Source of the DNA: Methanothermobacter sp. K4
GTDB taxonomy: Archaea; Methanobacteriota; Methanobacteria; Methanobacteriales; Methanothermobacteraceae
DNA length: 64,000 bases
Direction: 5' to 3'
Assembly: GCF_022014235.1 (NCBI RefSeq)
Contig: NZ_JAKLTD010000002.1
Span: forward strand, 504,548-568,547
Shown here one piece after another: positions 1 through 8,671 of the stretch (position 1 is the first letter of the stretch; each line of letters opens with the position of its first letter). The notes under the pieces were generated by a model. The model ran no database searches. It saw nothing but the letters and a program-made list of their open reading frames with translations, and was not told the DNA's origin. The position numbers were made by a program, and so were the translations under genes.

Positions 1-609
1 TATCTTACCCCCCCTCCTTTTAATATCGGTTATCTCAGAGGCTATCTTCTTTATGGTGGTCACAAGGGGTTTTTCACTTGAAACGTCGCTCCCCATGAAT
101 TCAAAAACTCCCTGCTTTCCCCTGGGCCTCTCAGGCGGTACCACCTTTATGCCCTCCCTTCCAACAACAACCAGGTCCCCCTTCTTTATGTCCCTGATGG
201 GTTTACAGCGGGCAGTTTTTGTTTCAGGGTCAACGACTATCATGCAGTCCATCTCTATCCCCTCGACCTCCAGCCATTCGCCTCCATGGTAAATGAAGGT
301 CTGATGGTTGGTTGTGGAGTAGAAGTCATCAGGGAGAACCCTGTCCATCGGGGCCCTTTTCAGCTCAACCTCCCTTATCTCTGCTATTGATGCCCCTATC
401 TCGCTGAGTTCATCCAGGATCTGGTTGAGTAGTGATGGTGTCTCCGCTTCCACCAGTATCCTTGCATGGCTTGGGTCAGATTTTCTCTTTCCTATTTCGA
501 TTTCAAGTATCTGGAAATCCCCGCCCATATCCATTATTATATCAAGGGCCCTGGGGAGTATGAGACTGTCAATTATGTGACCCCTGAGTTCCACCTCTCG
601 AGTATTCAT
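1..609 (-). CDS. TIGR00300 (LOR/SDH-type) protein, probable archaeal ornithine cyclodeaminase, C-terminus cut by window edge
   Basis: The reverse strand from an ATG at 609 stays open to base 1, giving 203 N-terminal residues starting [20 protein letters not shown]. This is the conserved N-terminal domain of the TIGR00300 family (usually about 400 residues), shared with plant LOR/SDH. A Methanococcus maripaludis member has been assigned as an archaeal-type ornithine cyclodeaminase (ornithine to proline plus ammonia). The NAD-binding C-terminal half lies outside the window. The next gene makes putrescine from agmatine, so the block concerns arginine/ornithine metabolism. Family is fairly sure by eye; the reaction is inferred. 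Confidence 0.75.
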   Translation of the reverse strand, partial: MNTREVELRGHIIDSLILPRALDIIMDMGGDFQILEIEIGKRKSDPSHARILVEAETPSLLNQILDELSEIGASIAEIREVELKRAPMDRVLPDDFYSTTNHQTFIYHGGEWLEVEGIEMDCMIVVDPETKTARCKPIRDIKKGDLVVVGREGIKVVPPERPRGKQGVFEFMGSDVSSEKPLVTTIKKIASEITDIKRRGGKI

Positions 610-654
610 GATTAACACCACCGGGATTGATAATTAAATGGTTGACCAACAAAG

Positions 655-663
655 TATATAAAA
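655..663 (-). promoter_or_regulatory. TATA box of the TIGR00300 gene
   Basis: On the reverse strand this reads TTTTATATA, a good archaeal TATA box, about 46 bases before the ATG at 609. It lies between the agmatinase stop (712) and that start, so the two genes are probably separate transcripts. Confidence 0.45.
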
Positions 664-711
664 TGTGCTGGGATCAGAAAGGGAATCCGGGCTTTTAGAT
701 GCTTTAAAGAA

Positions 712-1575
712 TTATAAAAGTGTCAGAAGGTCATATATTATCTTGGCCGCATTCACAGATGTCTGATCCCCGAAGACGGTTGATGCAACCTCCACCACAT
801 CAAAACCAACCACATCCTTCCTTGAGAGAACTTCAGCCATGTCCTCAAGAACCCATGGTGCAAGTCCACAGGGTGTGAGGTTACCAACGGATGGCGCATA
901 TGCCGGGTCAAGTACATCCATGTCAACCGAGATATATACCGGGCCCCTGATACCCCTGAGGGCTTCAGGTACAGCCTCAGGGTTCTGCATTACCTCATGG
1001 GCCATTATGCACCTTATATCATTCTCCCTTACAAATTCGGCCTCATGGGCTGATGCCGAACGAACACCGATCATTATGACATCCAGCCCCAGTTCATGAA
1101 CGCGCCTCATGACGGTTGCATGGGAGTACCTCTCGCCTGCATAGCGATCCGCCATATCCATATGGGCGTCGAGGTGGATAACCACAGGAGCTATATCCCG
1201 TGATGTGAGTTCCCCGACCACGGGTAGTGTCACCGTGTGCTCACCGCCCAGGGTGATGGGTTTGAGGTCCAGATCCAGCACCCCACCTATGGAGTCACTT
1301 ATGAACTCTGCGGTTCTCTGGAAATTACCAGGCACCACATCCACGTCACCGAAGTCGAAGCATTTAACGCCTGGCTCTCCTGAAAACCTGAGGTTATATG
1401 ATTCAAAGCTGTAGGATGCCTCCCTAACCGCCAGGGGGCCGAAGCGTGTCCCGGGAACATAGGTGGTTGTGGAATCAAATGGGACCCCCAGTATCCCAAA
1501 TGAAAGTTCAGGTATCCTCTCAGGGTCCGTTGTTGAAAAAGCAAATTTTAGGGGATCCTCTGTATGTAGAAGCAT
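712..1575 (-). CDS. speB: Agmatinase (arginase/ureohydrolase family)
   Basis: A 287-residue ureohydrolase with all dinuclear metal ligands visible: GGEHT with His113, HLDAHMD at 134-140 (Asp136, His138, Asp140) and SVDMDVLDPA with Asp218 and Asp220. Agmatinase hydrolyses agmatine to putrescine and urea. The ATG at 1575 is chosen; an in-frame TTG three codons upstream (1584) lies closer to an AGG and cannot be excluded. The gene follows eIF-5A on the same strand after 49 bases, and pyruvoyl arginine decarboxylase, which makes agmatine, is transcribed divergently just beyond. Other ureohydrolase substrates are possible but this context favours agmatine. Confidence 0.88.
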   Translation of the reverse strand: MLLHTEDPLKFAFSTTDPERIPELSFGILGVPFDSTTTYVPGTRFGPLAVREASYSFESYNLRFSGEPGVKCFDFGDVDVVPGNFQRTAEFISDSIGGVLDLDLKPITLGGEHTVTLPVVGELTSRDIAPVVIHLDAHMDMADRYAGERYSHATVMRRVHELGLDVIMIGVRSASAHEAEFVRENDIRCIMAHEVMQNPEAVPEALRGIRGPVYISVDMDVLDPAYAPSVGNLTPCGLAPWVLEDMAEVLSRKDVVGFDVVEVASTVFGDQTSVNAAKIIYDLLTLL

Positions 1576-1624
1576 TCGGATCAAAAACCTGATTTATCAG
1601 ATTGTAAAAAAGGAGTTTGTGGGA

Positions 1625-2017
1625 TTATCCCTTGGTCCTCATGAGTTTCCTCTGGCCAAGGGCCTCTATGTATTCCACCTCAACACCCTCAACCAGCTGG
1701 TCGCTCAGTTCATCAGGTATGGGTGTTTCAAAGGTCTCATAGGTTTCAAGGTCCATCAGCTGGACATCCCCACCCATTATTGCAAGGACCTGGGCTGTCC
1801 TCTTGTCGATTATGGGTATGTCAACCTTTGAGTCAACAGGCTTAACAAAGCTTCTCTTCTGGTTGTCAAAGATCCCAACAGCCTCAACACGGGCCTTTGC
1901 TGATCCGTGCTTGCCCGGAGATGATGTTGAGATATTTGTAATCTTCGATGCCTCACCATCAATGATCACATACTTTCCAACCTTAAGTGTCTTAACTTCA
2001 ACCACTTTCTTTGACAT
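1625..2017 (-). CDS. eif5A: Translation factor eIF-5A (hypusine-containing)
   Basis: A 130-residue archaeal IF-5A that helps ribosomes through difficult peptide-bond steps. The hypusine loop [14 protein letters not shown] is intact and Lys36 is the residue expected to receive the aminobutyl group from a polyamine. The N-terminal SH3-like and C-terminal OB-like halves have normal length. The start ATG at 2017 is preceded by a strong AGGAGGTAAG ribosome site. It is first in a leftward unit with agmatinase, linking polyamine supply with the protein that consumes polyamine. Deoxyhypusine synthase is not in the window. Confidence 0.95.
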   Translation of the reverse strand: MSKKVVEVKTLKVGKYVIIDGEASKITNISTSSPGKHGSAKARVEAVGIFDNQKRSFVKPVDSKVDIPIIDKRTAQVLAIMGGDVQLMDLETYETFETPIPDELSDQLVEGVEVEYIEALGQRKLMRTKG

Positions 2018-2151
2018 TAATCTTACCTCCTGTTAGAATGAGTGATATGAGACAGATGTATATCTATTAATCTGGTGCACATATATAAAAGCTTTATAGA
2101 ATCATTACCCCCAATTTGTGATTGAATTGAATCTGATAAGAAGTGATTGAA
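2018..2151. promoter_or_regulatory. Divergent promoter region, eIF-5A / PdaD
   Basis: A 134-base AT-rich gap between divergent start codons. The stretch around 2082-2098 (tatataaaagctttata) can serve as a TATA element on both strands, about 60 bases before each start. The two genes may be co-regulated; no clear operator is visible. Confidence 0.45.
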
Positions 2152-2595
2152 ATGAAGGTTGCTATAACATCAGGTAGCTCTGAAGGACCCACCAGTCTCA
2201 ATGCCTTTGACAATGCACTCCTTGAAGCTGGAATAGGTGATGTGAACCTCATAAAGGTTTCAAGCATACTCCCCCATGGCACGGAAATAGTTGAACTTCC
2301 CGCCCTTGAACCCGGGTCCATGGTGAACTGTGTGCTCTCCTATAAAATATCAGATACCCCAGGTGACCTCATATCCGCTGCCATAGCAGCTGCAACTTCA
2401 GATGAGTTTGGATGTGTCGTTGAGAACTCTGCGGTTAACAGAAAACCTGAGGATGTCAGGGAAGAGGCCATCTCAATGGTCAGATACATGATGTCTGTGA
2501 GGGGACTTGAAATAAACGAATTAATAGTAGAAGAAACAAACCATGTTGTTGAAAAGTGTGGGGCTGCTGTATCAGCGCTCATCTACCTTGATTGA
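2152..2595 (+). CDS. pdaD: Pyruvoyl-dependent arginine decarboxylase
   Basis: A 147-residue proenzyme that decarboxylates arginine to agmatine. Self-cleavage at the serine pair in [11 protein letters not shown] (Ser37-Ser38 from the chosen start) would generate the pyruvoyl group on the large chain. The downstream [15 protein letters not shown] and the C-terminal [11 protein letters not shown] are also family-like. A GTG at 2143 opens the frame, but AAGTGATT directly before the ATG at 2152 works as a ribosome site, so 2152 is preferred. With the neighbouring agmatinase this gives arginine to agmatine to putrescine. Confidence 0.92.
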   Translation: MKVAITSGSSEGPTSLNAFDNALLEAGIGDVNLIKVSSILPHGTEIVELPALEPGSMVNCVLSYKISDTPGDLISAAIAAATSDEFGCVVENSAVNRKPEDVREEAISMVRYMMSVRGLEINELIVEETNHVVEKCGAAVSALIYLD

Positions 2596-2613
2596 AATCA
2601 AGAAGGGGGTTGA

Positions 2614-3459
2614 ATGGAAGAATCAGACATCTACTACTGGAAGAGCATCGCAGTTAAAATGGCCGAGCAGGTTGAAAAGGCTGTTGCTCCCCTTGTAGGA
2701 ACTCCAGATGCCGGGGAGGTAATCAAGATGGGGGCCGATGGAACACCCACAAAACTCATAGACCTCGTGGCGGAGGATGAGGCGATAGGTGTTCTTGAGA
2801 ACACCGAGCGGCCCGTCACGATAATAAGTGAGGAGATTGGTATTCTCCACATAAATCAGGAGCCCCCGGATGAACCCAGAATAATCTTCGTTGTGGACCC
2901 CCTTGATGGTACAAGCAATGCAATAAGAAACATACCCTTCTACGGGATCTCTGTGGCTGTTGCAGAATATATCCCTGGAGACGACCTTCCCTCCCTAAAC
3001 AATGTCGTCATGGGTTTCGTGAAGAACTTTGCAACGGGAGACCTTTACTGGGCAATAAGGGATCAGGGGGCATTCCTGAATGATAAAAAAATCTGTGCAT
3101 CAAGCCAGAGCTCCCTGGATAGGACCTCCCTCGGTGCATTCATCTATGGCACGAGATTCAGAAGGGTTGATAGTATCTGCAGGGTGATCCGCCGGATGCG
3201 CATTCTTGGCTCCGTGGCCCTTGAACTTGCATACGTTGCAAGCGGATCATATGATGCCTTCATGGACCTCAGGGAGAATCTGCGAATAGTCGACATAGCC
3301 GCATCCAAGCTAATCGTAGAGGAGGCCGGTGGTGTGGTGACAAATGAGAGGGGTGAATCAATAGACGGTCTACTAAATGTCAAGGCAAGGACCTCACTAA
3401 TCGCGGCAGGAAATATGGAACTCCACAAAAAGATAATGCAGACCCTGGAGGTCATATGA
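2614..3459 (+). CDS. Bifunctional fructose-1,6-bisphosphatase / inositol monophosphatase (class IV)
   Basis: A 281-residue Li-sensitive phosphatase fold. Metal-binding motifs are Glu73-Glu74, DPLDGTSN (95-102) and the Asp in IVDIAAS (about 227). Archaeal class IV enzymes act on both fructose 1,6-bisphosphate and inositol 1-phosphate, serving gluconeogenesis and inositol-lipid or compatible-solute synthesis. GGGGGTT lies just before the ATG. The stop overlaps the NAD kinase start (ATGA). In some methanogens NAD kinase and this phosphatase are one fused protein, which supports a link to NADP(H) turnover. Confidence 0.9.
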   Translation: MEESDIYYWKSIAVKMAEQVEKAVAPLVGTPDAGEVIKMGADGTPTKLIDLVAEDEAIGVLENTERPVTIISEEIGILHINQEPPDEPRIIFVVDPLDGTSNAIRNIPFYGISVAVAEYIPGDDLPSLNNVVMGFVKNFATGDLYWAIRDQGAFLNDKKICASSQSSLDRTSLGAFIYGTRFRRVDSICRVIRRMRILGSVALELAYVASGSYDAFMDLRENLRIVDIAASKLIVEEAGGVVTNERGESIDGLLNVKARTSLIAAGNMELHKKIMQTLEVI

Positions 3460-4307
3460 TGCGTATAGGTATAATAGCCCGCTTTGATGTGCCCGAAGCT
3501 GTTGAACTTGCAGGTAAGGTGGCCTCGTTCCTTCTAAACAGGGGTGTTGAACTGAGCGTTGACCTAAAGATCACAGAGGAACTCCCTGAGCTCCGTGAAT
3601 ACGGAAAGGACATCAGGGACATGGAAGTAGACATGATACTGACCATTGGGGGGGACGGGACGATACTCCGGACCCAGAGCCTAATAGAGGGTAAGGAGAT
3701 ACCAATACTTGGAATAAACATGGGCACAGTCGGGTTCCTCACGGAAGTTGACCCTGAAAATGTCTTCTCTGCCCTGGAGGATGTGCTTATTGGCAACTAT
3801 GCTGTTGAGAGGAGAACCCTCCTAAGCGTATACCATAACGGTGAACTTCCATCAGCCCTCAATGAGGTTGTTATGATGACAAGGAAGCCCGCCAAGATGC
3901 TCCACATAGAGATATCCGTTGACGATGAGGTGGTTGAGGAGCTCAGGGCGGATGGTATAATCATAGCAACACCCAGCGGTTCAACAGCGTATTCCATGTC
4001 CGCTGGTGGTCCTATAGTGGATCCCCGTGTGGAGGCCTTCCTTATAGTCCCCATATGCCCCTTCAAACTTAGCGCCAGGCCACTGGTTGTATCCAACAAA
4101 AGTGTCATCAGAGTAAAACTTTTGAGGAAGGGCAAGAAGGCCATCGCGGTGATTGATGGGCAGTACGAGGAGGAAATCAACTACATGGAGGAGGTTGTAT
4201 TTAAAAAGTCAGATCACTGCGCCCACTTTGTAAGGCTCAGCAAGGACTTCTACAGGAAGGTGCGTGAGAAGCTCATAGAGGGTGGTATAGATTCAATAAA
4301 GGGTTAA
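3456..4307 (+). CDS. nadK: NAD kinase
   Basis: A 283-residue ATP-NAD kinase that phosphorylates NAD to NADP in the cytoplasm. GGDGT at 65-69 with TILRT, the NMGTVGFLTEV segment and TPSGSTAYSMSAGGPI are all present. It overlaps the FBPase/IMPase stop by four bases (ATGA), so the genes are translationally coupled. GGAGGT at 3447-3452 could serve either this ATG or the next one at 3459. Length is normal and no residues are missing. Confidence 0.93.
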   Translation: MMRIGIIARFDVPEAVELAGKVASFLLNRGVELSVDLKITEELPELREYGKDIRDMEVDMILTIGGDGTILRTQSLIEGKEIPILGINMGTVGFLTEVDPENVFSALEDVLIGNYAVERRTLLSVYHNGELPSALNEVVMMTRKPAKMLHIEISVDDEVVEELRADGIIIATPSGSTAYSMSAGGPIVDPRVEAFLIVPICPFKLSARPLVVSNKSVIRVKLLRKGKKAIAVIDGQYEEEINYMEEVVFKKSDHCAHFVRLSKDFYRKVREKLIEGGIDSIKG

Positions 4308-4365
4308 AGCTGATTTTAAGTGTCTCTGTGGTCTCAATGGTTAACCAAAGCCGTTTAACTGGAGT

Positions 4366-4458
4366 AAGGTTATACAGATGACCAAAGACCTCAAAACCAT
4401 CTCAAAACCCAAAAAAAGGTTATACAGATGACCAAAGACCTCAAAACCATCTCAAAAC
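4366..4458. repeat. 43-bp direct repeat (period 50) duplicating the 5' end of cfbE
   Basis: Copy 1 (4366-4408) and copy 2 (4416-4458) are identical over 43 bases, beginning aaggttatacagatgacc. Each contains the ribosome site, the ATG and the first codons of the downstream gene. Copy 1 encodes a 17-residue peptide, MTKDLKTISKPKKRLYR, whose stop overlaps the real start at 4428 as ATGA. The duplication therefore installs a translationally coupled mini-cistron before cfbE. Confidence 0.9.
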
Positions 4459-5750
4459 TCCTTGTTGTTGACCTCACACATGGTGGAGTTATCATTGCCT
4501 GTGAGCTGAGAAAAATATCGGACCCTGTCCTTGCATGGGACATATACGGGACTCTGAATGGCCCTGACCATGAAATGCTCCTTGAAATGGGTGTCAGGGA
4601 AGTTGATGGTCCCATCGCCGATTCAACAATAATAGCACCTGTTCACTGCCCGATTAAAGCCGATATAACCCACCATGAGATAACCGGTCTTTTACTGGGC
4701 CCCTGGAAGGAGGCACGTGGGATACCAGTGGTTGAGGTTACAGGTGTCAAGGGCAAGAGCAGCACGGTATGGATACTCAGAAAGATCATGGAGAACCTGA
4801 AACCCCTTGTCCTGAGCAGCCTCGGATCCTATGCAGGTTCCGAACTACTGAGGAGGGATATAAGCATAACCCCCGCCAGTATGATTGAAACCGTGAAACT
4901 TGCAGGTCCCCGTGATTATGGTTCAGCCATCTTCGAGGTCTCACTTGGTGGTACTGGCCTTGCAGATGTTGGGGTGCTGACAAATATAGCCGAGGATTAC
5001 AGAATAAGGAGGGGCACATCAAGGGCCAGTTCCGCCAAGAGGCAGATATTCAGGAGCAGAATGGTCTGCTGCGAGCTTCAGGCATTCAACAGATACTACC
5101 GGAATTTTGGGGATAAAACAAACACATTCTCGGTTGATGGTATGGCCAGTGTGCATACCACCGATGTTAAGTACGGCCTTGATTCCACAGTGGCCAGTGT
5201 CATCGTGGAGGACCTCAAAACCATTGATGGTAACCTGATCAACACAGAGTTTGGAATTGAAACATTTGCACCGGCAGAGCACCACCTATCAAACGTCCTT
5301 GCCGCAGTCAGCGCTGCTCTCACACTTAACCTGGATGTGAAGGACATCCAGAGGGGTGTTAAGGGCTTCCAGGGGATACCCGGCCGCACATCAATCAAAA
5401 AACTGGATGGCACCTGCATAATAGAGGAGGTGAACCCGGGTCTGAATGTGAAGGCAGTCGAGTACACCCTGAAAATGGCAGAGGACCTCCCTGACCCTGC
5501 GGTGATCATAGGTGGAAGATACGGGGTTACATGTGAGGATATAGATGAGGATAGGCTCTCTGAAGTTCTCAGAGAATTCGCTGACCTCAACCTCATATTC
5601 ACCGACGAACTCGGGTACAGTATAATGAGAAAAACCCGTAAAAATGGCCCCTACTTTAAATCGCCGGATGATGCGCTGAAGGCTGTCATTGGACATGAAA
5701 CCGTGATCCTGATTTACAGGTCAGAGTATGGTGACCTCTCAAGAAGATGA
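4428..5750 (+). CDS. cfbE: Coenzyme F430 synthetase, Mur ligase homologue
   Basis: A 440-residue Mur-ligase-like protein. The P-loop GVKGKSST (106-113) binds ATP; a central ligase domain and a C-terminal Rossmann-like domain follow. CfbE closes the carbocyclic ring in the last step of coenzyme F430 synthesis, the nickel cofactor of methyl-coenzyme M reductase. Next is hemC, which makes the tetrapyrrole precursor, so the context agrees. The ATG at 4428 has AGGT eight bases upstream but sits in the second copy of a direct repeat. The core family sequence begins about residue 11 (LLVVDLTHGG). Confidence 0.8.
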   Translation: MTKDLKTISKLLVVDLTHGGVIIACELRKISDPVLAWDIYGTLNGPDHEMLLEMGVREVDGPIADSTIIAPVHCPIKADITHHEITGLLLGPWKEARGIPVVEVTGVKGKSSTVWILRKIMENLKPLVLSSLGSYAGSELLRRDISITPASMIETVKLAGPRDYGSAIFEVSLGGTGLADVGVLTNIAEDYRIRRGTSRASSAKRQIFRSRMVCCELQAFNRYYRNFGDKTNTFSVDGMASVHTTDVKYGLDSTVASVIVEDLKTIDGNLINTEFGIETFAPAEHHLSNVLAAVSAALTLNLDVKDIQRGVKGFQGIPGRTSIKKLDGTCIIEEVNPGLNVKAVEYTLKMAEDLPDPAVIIGGRYGVTCEDIDEDRLSEVLREFADLNLIFTDELGYSIMRKTRKNGPYFKSPDDALKAVIGHETVILIYRSEYGDLSRR

Positions 5751-5785
5751 GTAGTCTTACAGAGTGCATGTAGTCAGAAATTGGG

Positions 5786-5792
5786 TTTTTTT
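5786..5792 (+). terminator. Oligo-T terminator after cfbE
   Basis: A run of seven T follows the cfbE stop by about 35 bases and precedes the hemC promoter region. Archaeal RNA polymerase terminates at such T-runs without needing a hairpin. Confidence 0.4.
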
Positions 5793-5872
5793 AATAACCG
5801 TGACTTTTTAAAAACTTATAAATAGGATGCCATAAATTTTTCAAGTGATTAACGTTTACTGGAGATGATTCA

Positions 5873-6742
5873 TTGATAGCTGGAACAAGGGGGAGTCGCC
5901 TGGCACTGGTTCAGACAGACCACGTCATTGATATGCTCAGAGAAATCTGCGATGAAAGAATCGAAAGAAAGATCATAAAAACAAAGGGTGACAGGATAAA
6001 GGATTCCCAGCTTTACAGTATGGACTCAAGGGGCCTCTTCACAAGGGAGCTTGACATTGCAGTCCTTGAGGAGGAGGTTGACCTTGCAGTTCACAGCCTC
6101 AAGGACGTCCCCAGTGACCTTGACCCTGAACTTGTGATTGCAGCTGTACCCCCAAGGGAATCCCCGAATGAAGTTCTTGTATCCCGTTTTGACTGGGATA
6201 AGCTTCCCCCTAGTGCTAAACTTGGAACCAGCAGTCTCCGGAGGGAAGCATTCTGCAATCATCACCAAAAAAATTTTAAGATGGAGCCCCTAAGAGGAAA
6301 TATAGATACTAGGATAAGAAAGGTGATGGAAGGAGAGGTCCATGCAACCATAATGGCCGAGGCAGGTTTAAAGCGTCTCGGACTTGAAGATTACATTAAA
6401 AAAAGATTCACGCTGGAATACTTCACACCCGCCGCTGGGCAGGGGGCTCTGGCGGTTATAACAAGGAGGGACAGCGAATTAAGGGAATCAATTGAGAGGA
6501 TAACCCATTACCCCTCCCAGCAGGAAGTCACAGCCGAGAAGGCTCTCCTCAGGGAACTGGGTGCAGGGTGCCAGTGCCCACTTGGGGTTATAGCAAGGGC
6601 CTCTGATGGAGAGATCAACCTCTACGCTGTTCTTCTAACAAGAGATGGTGAGATACTCAAAAGAGTTAACGTTAAGGGATCTGTTGATAAAGCAGAGGAC
6701 ATCGGTAAAAAAGCTGCCAAAGAAATGGAGGATTATATTTGA
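5873..6742 (+). CDS. hemC: Hydroxymethylbilane synthase (porphobilinogen deaminase)
   Basis: A 289-residue enzyme that polymerises four porphobilinogens into the linear tetrapyrrole preceding siroheme, F430 and cobamides. The dipyrromethane cofactor cysteine is Cys233 in LGAGCQCPLG; TRGSRLALVQT, LAVHSLKDVP and the arginines of LGTSSLRR are intact. It starts at TTG, supported by GGAGATGATT ending three bases before and by no better ATG. It overlaps the next gene by four bases (TTGA). Neighbouring cfbE lies in the same wider pathway. Confidence 0.94.
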   Translation: MIAGTRGSRLALVQTDHVIDMLREICDERIERKIIKTKGDRIKDSQLYSMDSRGLFTRELDIAVLEEEVDLAVHSLKDVPSDLDPELVIAAVPPRESPNEVLVSRFDWDKLPPSAKLGTSSLRREAFCNHHQKNFKMEPLRGNIDTRIRKVMEGEVHATIMAEAGLKRLGLEDYIKKRFTLEYFTPAAGQGALAVITRRDSELRESIERITHYPSQQEVTAEKALLRELGAGCQCPLGVIARASDGEINLYAVLLTRDGEILKRVNVKGSVDKAEDIGKKAAKEMEDYI

Positions 6743-7695
6743 GAAAGATAAATGTGGGTGTAATCGGCGTTGGAGCCATGGGTTACAACCATGCCAGGGT
6801 TTACTACAGACTTAAAAATGCGAATCTTATGGCCGTATCCGACATCATGAAGGGAACACTCCAGAAGGTTGCCAACAAGTACGATGCTGTCGGGTATGTG
6901 GACTACGAGAACCTCCTCGAGATACCGGAGATAGATGTTGTCAGTGTCTGCGTGCCAACCACCCACCATTACCGTGTGGTTATGGACGCCCTCGAACATG
7001 ATAAACACGTTCTTGTGGAAAAGCCCATTGCATTCACACTTGAAGAGGCCAAGGAGATGGTGAAAACAGCACGCAGGAAGGGTTTGAAGCTGGGGACAGG
7101 ACATGTTGAAAGGTTCAACCCGGCTGTTCAGAAGGCGAAGGAGTTAATTGAAAATGATGTGATAGGGGACGTGGTTTCTGCATCTGCAAAGAGGGTAGGC
7201 CCATTCCCCCCAAGGATAAAGGATGTTGGTGTCACCATTGACCTGGCGATACATGACCTTGATGTAATGCACTACCTCTTCAGCGAACCCGTGGCAGAGG
7301 TATACGCGGTCATGGGCAGCATACTCGAGAAGTGTGAGTATGAGGACCATGCTGAGATAATGACAAAGTTCAGAAGCGGAATCACAGGGATGCTTGAGGT
7401 TAACTGGCTCACCCCCTACAAGAGGAGGAAGCTTGCCATCACAGGAACAGATGGTATAATAAACGTTGACTATATCGATCAGAAGCTGGACGTGTACGGG
7501 AAGTTCGCCCAGGACATACAGATCAAACATGAGGAACCCCTCAGGAATGAAATCAAATCATTCCTCTCATCGGTTATCAACGATGAGGAGCCTGAGATAA
7601 CCGGTGAGGACGGCATATATGCCCTTAGAACTGTACTTGCAGCCATGAAATCTGCGAGGGAACACAGGCCCGTGAAACTTAACGGTGATATTTGA
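6739..7695 (+). CDS. Gfo/Idh/MocA-family NAD(P)-dependent oxidoreductase
   Basis: A 318-residue dehydrogenase. The N-terminal Rossmann motif is [17 protein letters not shown] and the typical [11 protein letters not shown] segment holds the catalytic lysine region. The C-terminal alpha/beta substrate domain follows ([14 protein letters not shown]). The family oxidises or reduces sugars and cyclitols; the substrate is not predictable here. It starts at TTG overlapping the hemC stop, so it is coupled to hemC without an obvious metabolic link. Confidence 0.85.
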   Translation: MRKINVGVIGVGAMGYNHARVYYRLKNANLMAVSDIMKGTLQKVANKYDAVGYVDYENLLEIPEIDVVSVCVPTTHHYRVVMDALEHDKHVLVEKPIAFTLEEAKEMVKTARRKGLKLGTGHVERFNPAVQKAKELIENDVIGDVVSASAKRVGPFPPRIKDVGVTIDLAIHDLDVMHYLFSEPVAEVYAVMGSILEKCEYEDHAEIMTKFRSGITGMLEVNWLTPYKRRKLAITGTDGIINVDYIDQKLDVYGKFAQDIQIKHEEPLRNEIKSFLSSVINDEEPEITGEDGIYALRTVLAAMKSAREHRPVKLNGDI

Positions 7696-7705
7696 GGTGC
7701 TTGTA

Positions 7706-8314
7706 ATGGAAAATGAACTTATAAAGAAGGCCCGGGAACTTAGAAAAAGGGGTTTTACTACAGGGGAAATTGCAGATGAACTGAACGTATCAAAGGATAC
7801 TGCCAGGTGGCTGACGCTTCAGACTGCCAGTTCAGTTTCCCCAAAGGAGGTCCCTGTGGATTTTGCCATCAACTGGGAGAGCCTCGGCGGCAGTTCATCC
7901 CGTATGAGATATGTTTCGGCTGCAATGGCAGACATGGCACTCAAGTATGGTGTTGCAGATGTTGTGCTTGGTATAGCCATAAGCGGCATACCATTCGCCA
8001 CCCTCATGGCCGATGTTATGGGGGCTGAGACGGGTCTTGAAACATCCCTTGCAGTCTTCCACCCTGTGAAACACAGGAAGGATGAGGGGGCGGAGGGCGC
8101 CATTAGCAGCAACTTTGCAAAGGTTAAGGGTAAGAGGGTTGTGGTTGTTGATGACGTGATAACCAGCGGGAGGACCATAGGTGAGGTTGTAAGGGTCCTC
8201 AGGGAACAGGGAGCCAAACCCCTGGCGGTCACCGTCCTCATAGATAAGAAGGGGATCTCAGAGGTTGATGGTGTACCGGTCGAGTCACTCATAAGGGTCA
8301 GCAGGCTTGGCTGA
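7706..8314 (+). CDS. gfcR: GfcR-like transcriptional regulator: HTH fused to orotate-PRTase-like domain
   Basis: A 202-residue protein with an N-terminal helix-turn-helix (about 1-45: [21 protein letters not shown]) and a phosphoribosyltransferase fold whose PRPP loop is [13 protein letters not shown]. This architecture matches archaeal PyrE-like regulators such as haloarchaeal GfcR, which controls glycolytic genes, rather than a plain pyrimidine enzyme. The frame opens with GTG at 7685, but GAGGTG six bases before the ATG at 7706 decides the start. What it controls here is unknown; the 357-base gap downstream may contain targets. Confidence 0.8.
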   Translation: MENELIKKARELRKRGFTTGEIADELNVSKDTARWLTLQTASSVSPKEVPVDFAINWESLGGSSSRMRYVSAAMADMALKYGVADVVLGIAISGIPFATLMADVMGAETGLETSLAVFHPVKHRKDEGAEGAISSNFAKVKGKRVVVVDDVITSGRTIGEVVRVLREQGAKPLAVTVLIDKKGISEVDGVPVESLIRVSRLG

Positions 8315-8671
8315 TAACCACTTCAATTTCATTATCCCTAACCTACTGATAAACACAAACAAATCCCGAAAGACTTTTCTTTTCTTAAAAGCCTGAAATC
8401 ATATTCTAAAAACCTTCATCTGTTTTTCTAATGCATTTAACCTTTTAACTGGTTTTAAACCTTAGAATATTATCCCATCCAGGTAGATGTGTTCTCCAGA
8501 CACCGGTATGCTGAACTCCATTTTTTTAATATATTCAGTGCTCTGCCCAGCACTAAACGACCGGATTAGATGATCAATTAAAAGATTACCAGAATCCCAT
8601 CTAATTTTAAATTATCCTTCCAGATAAATCGGCGGATACCGATAAGATTTCATTTAAACATAGTTAATACT
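8315..8671. other. 357-base gap with possible decayed coding remnant
   Basis: No full gene. On the reverse strand the frame from 8611 to a TAA at 8462 is open for 49 codons and ends with MEFSIPVSGEHIYLDGIIF (ATG at 8521), which resembles the N-terminal strand of some alpha/beta hydrolases. No ribosome site precedes it, so it may be a remnant or chance. A small inverted repeat (gtgctctgcccagcac) lies at about 8539-8554. The plus strand is AT-rich and should hold the promoter of the UbiA gene. Confidence 0.3.

Noticed and set aside
2623-2852. Reverse-strand small proteins within the FBPase gene
   Set aside because: They are antisense readings of a conserved enzyme with no start signals; long shadow frames are common at this codon bias.
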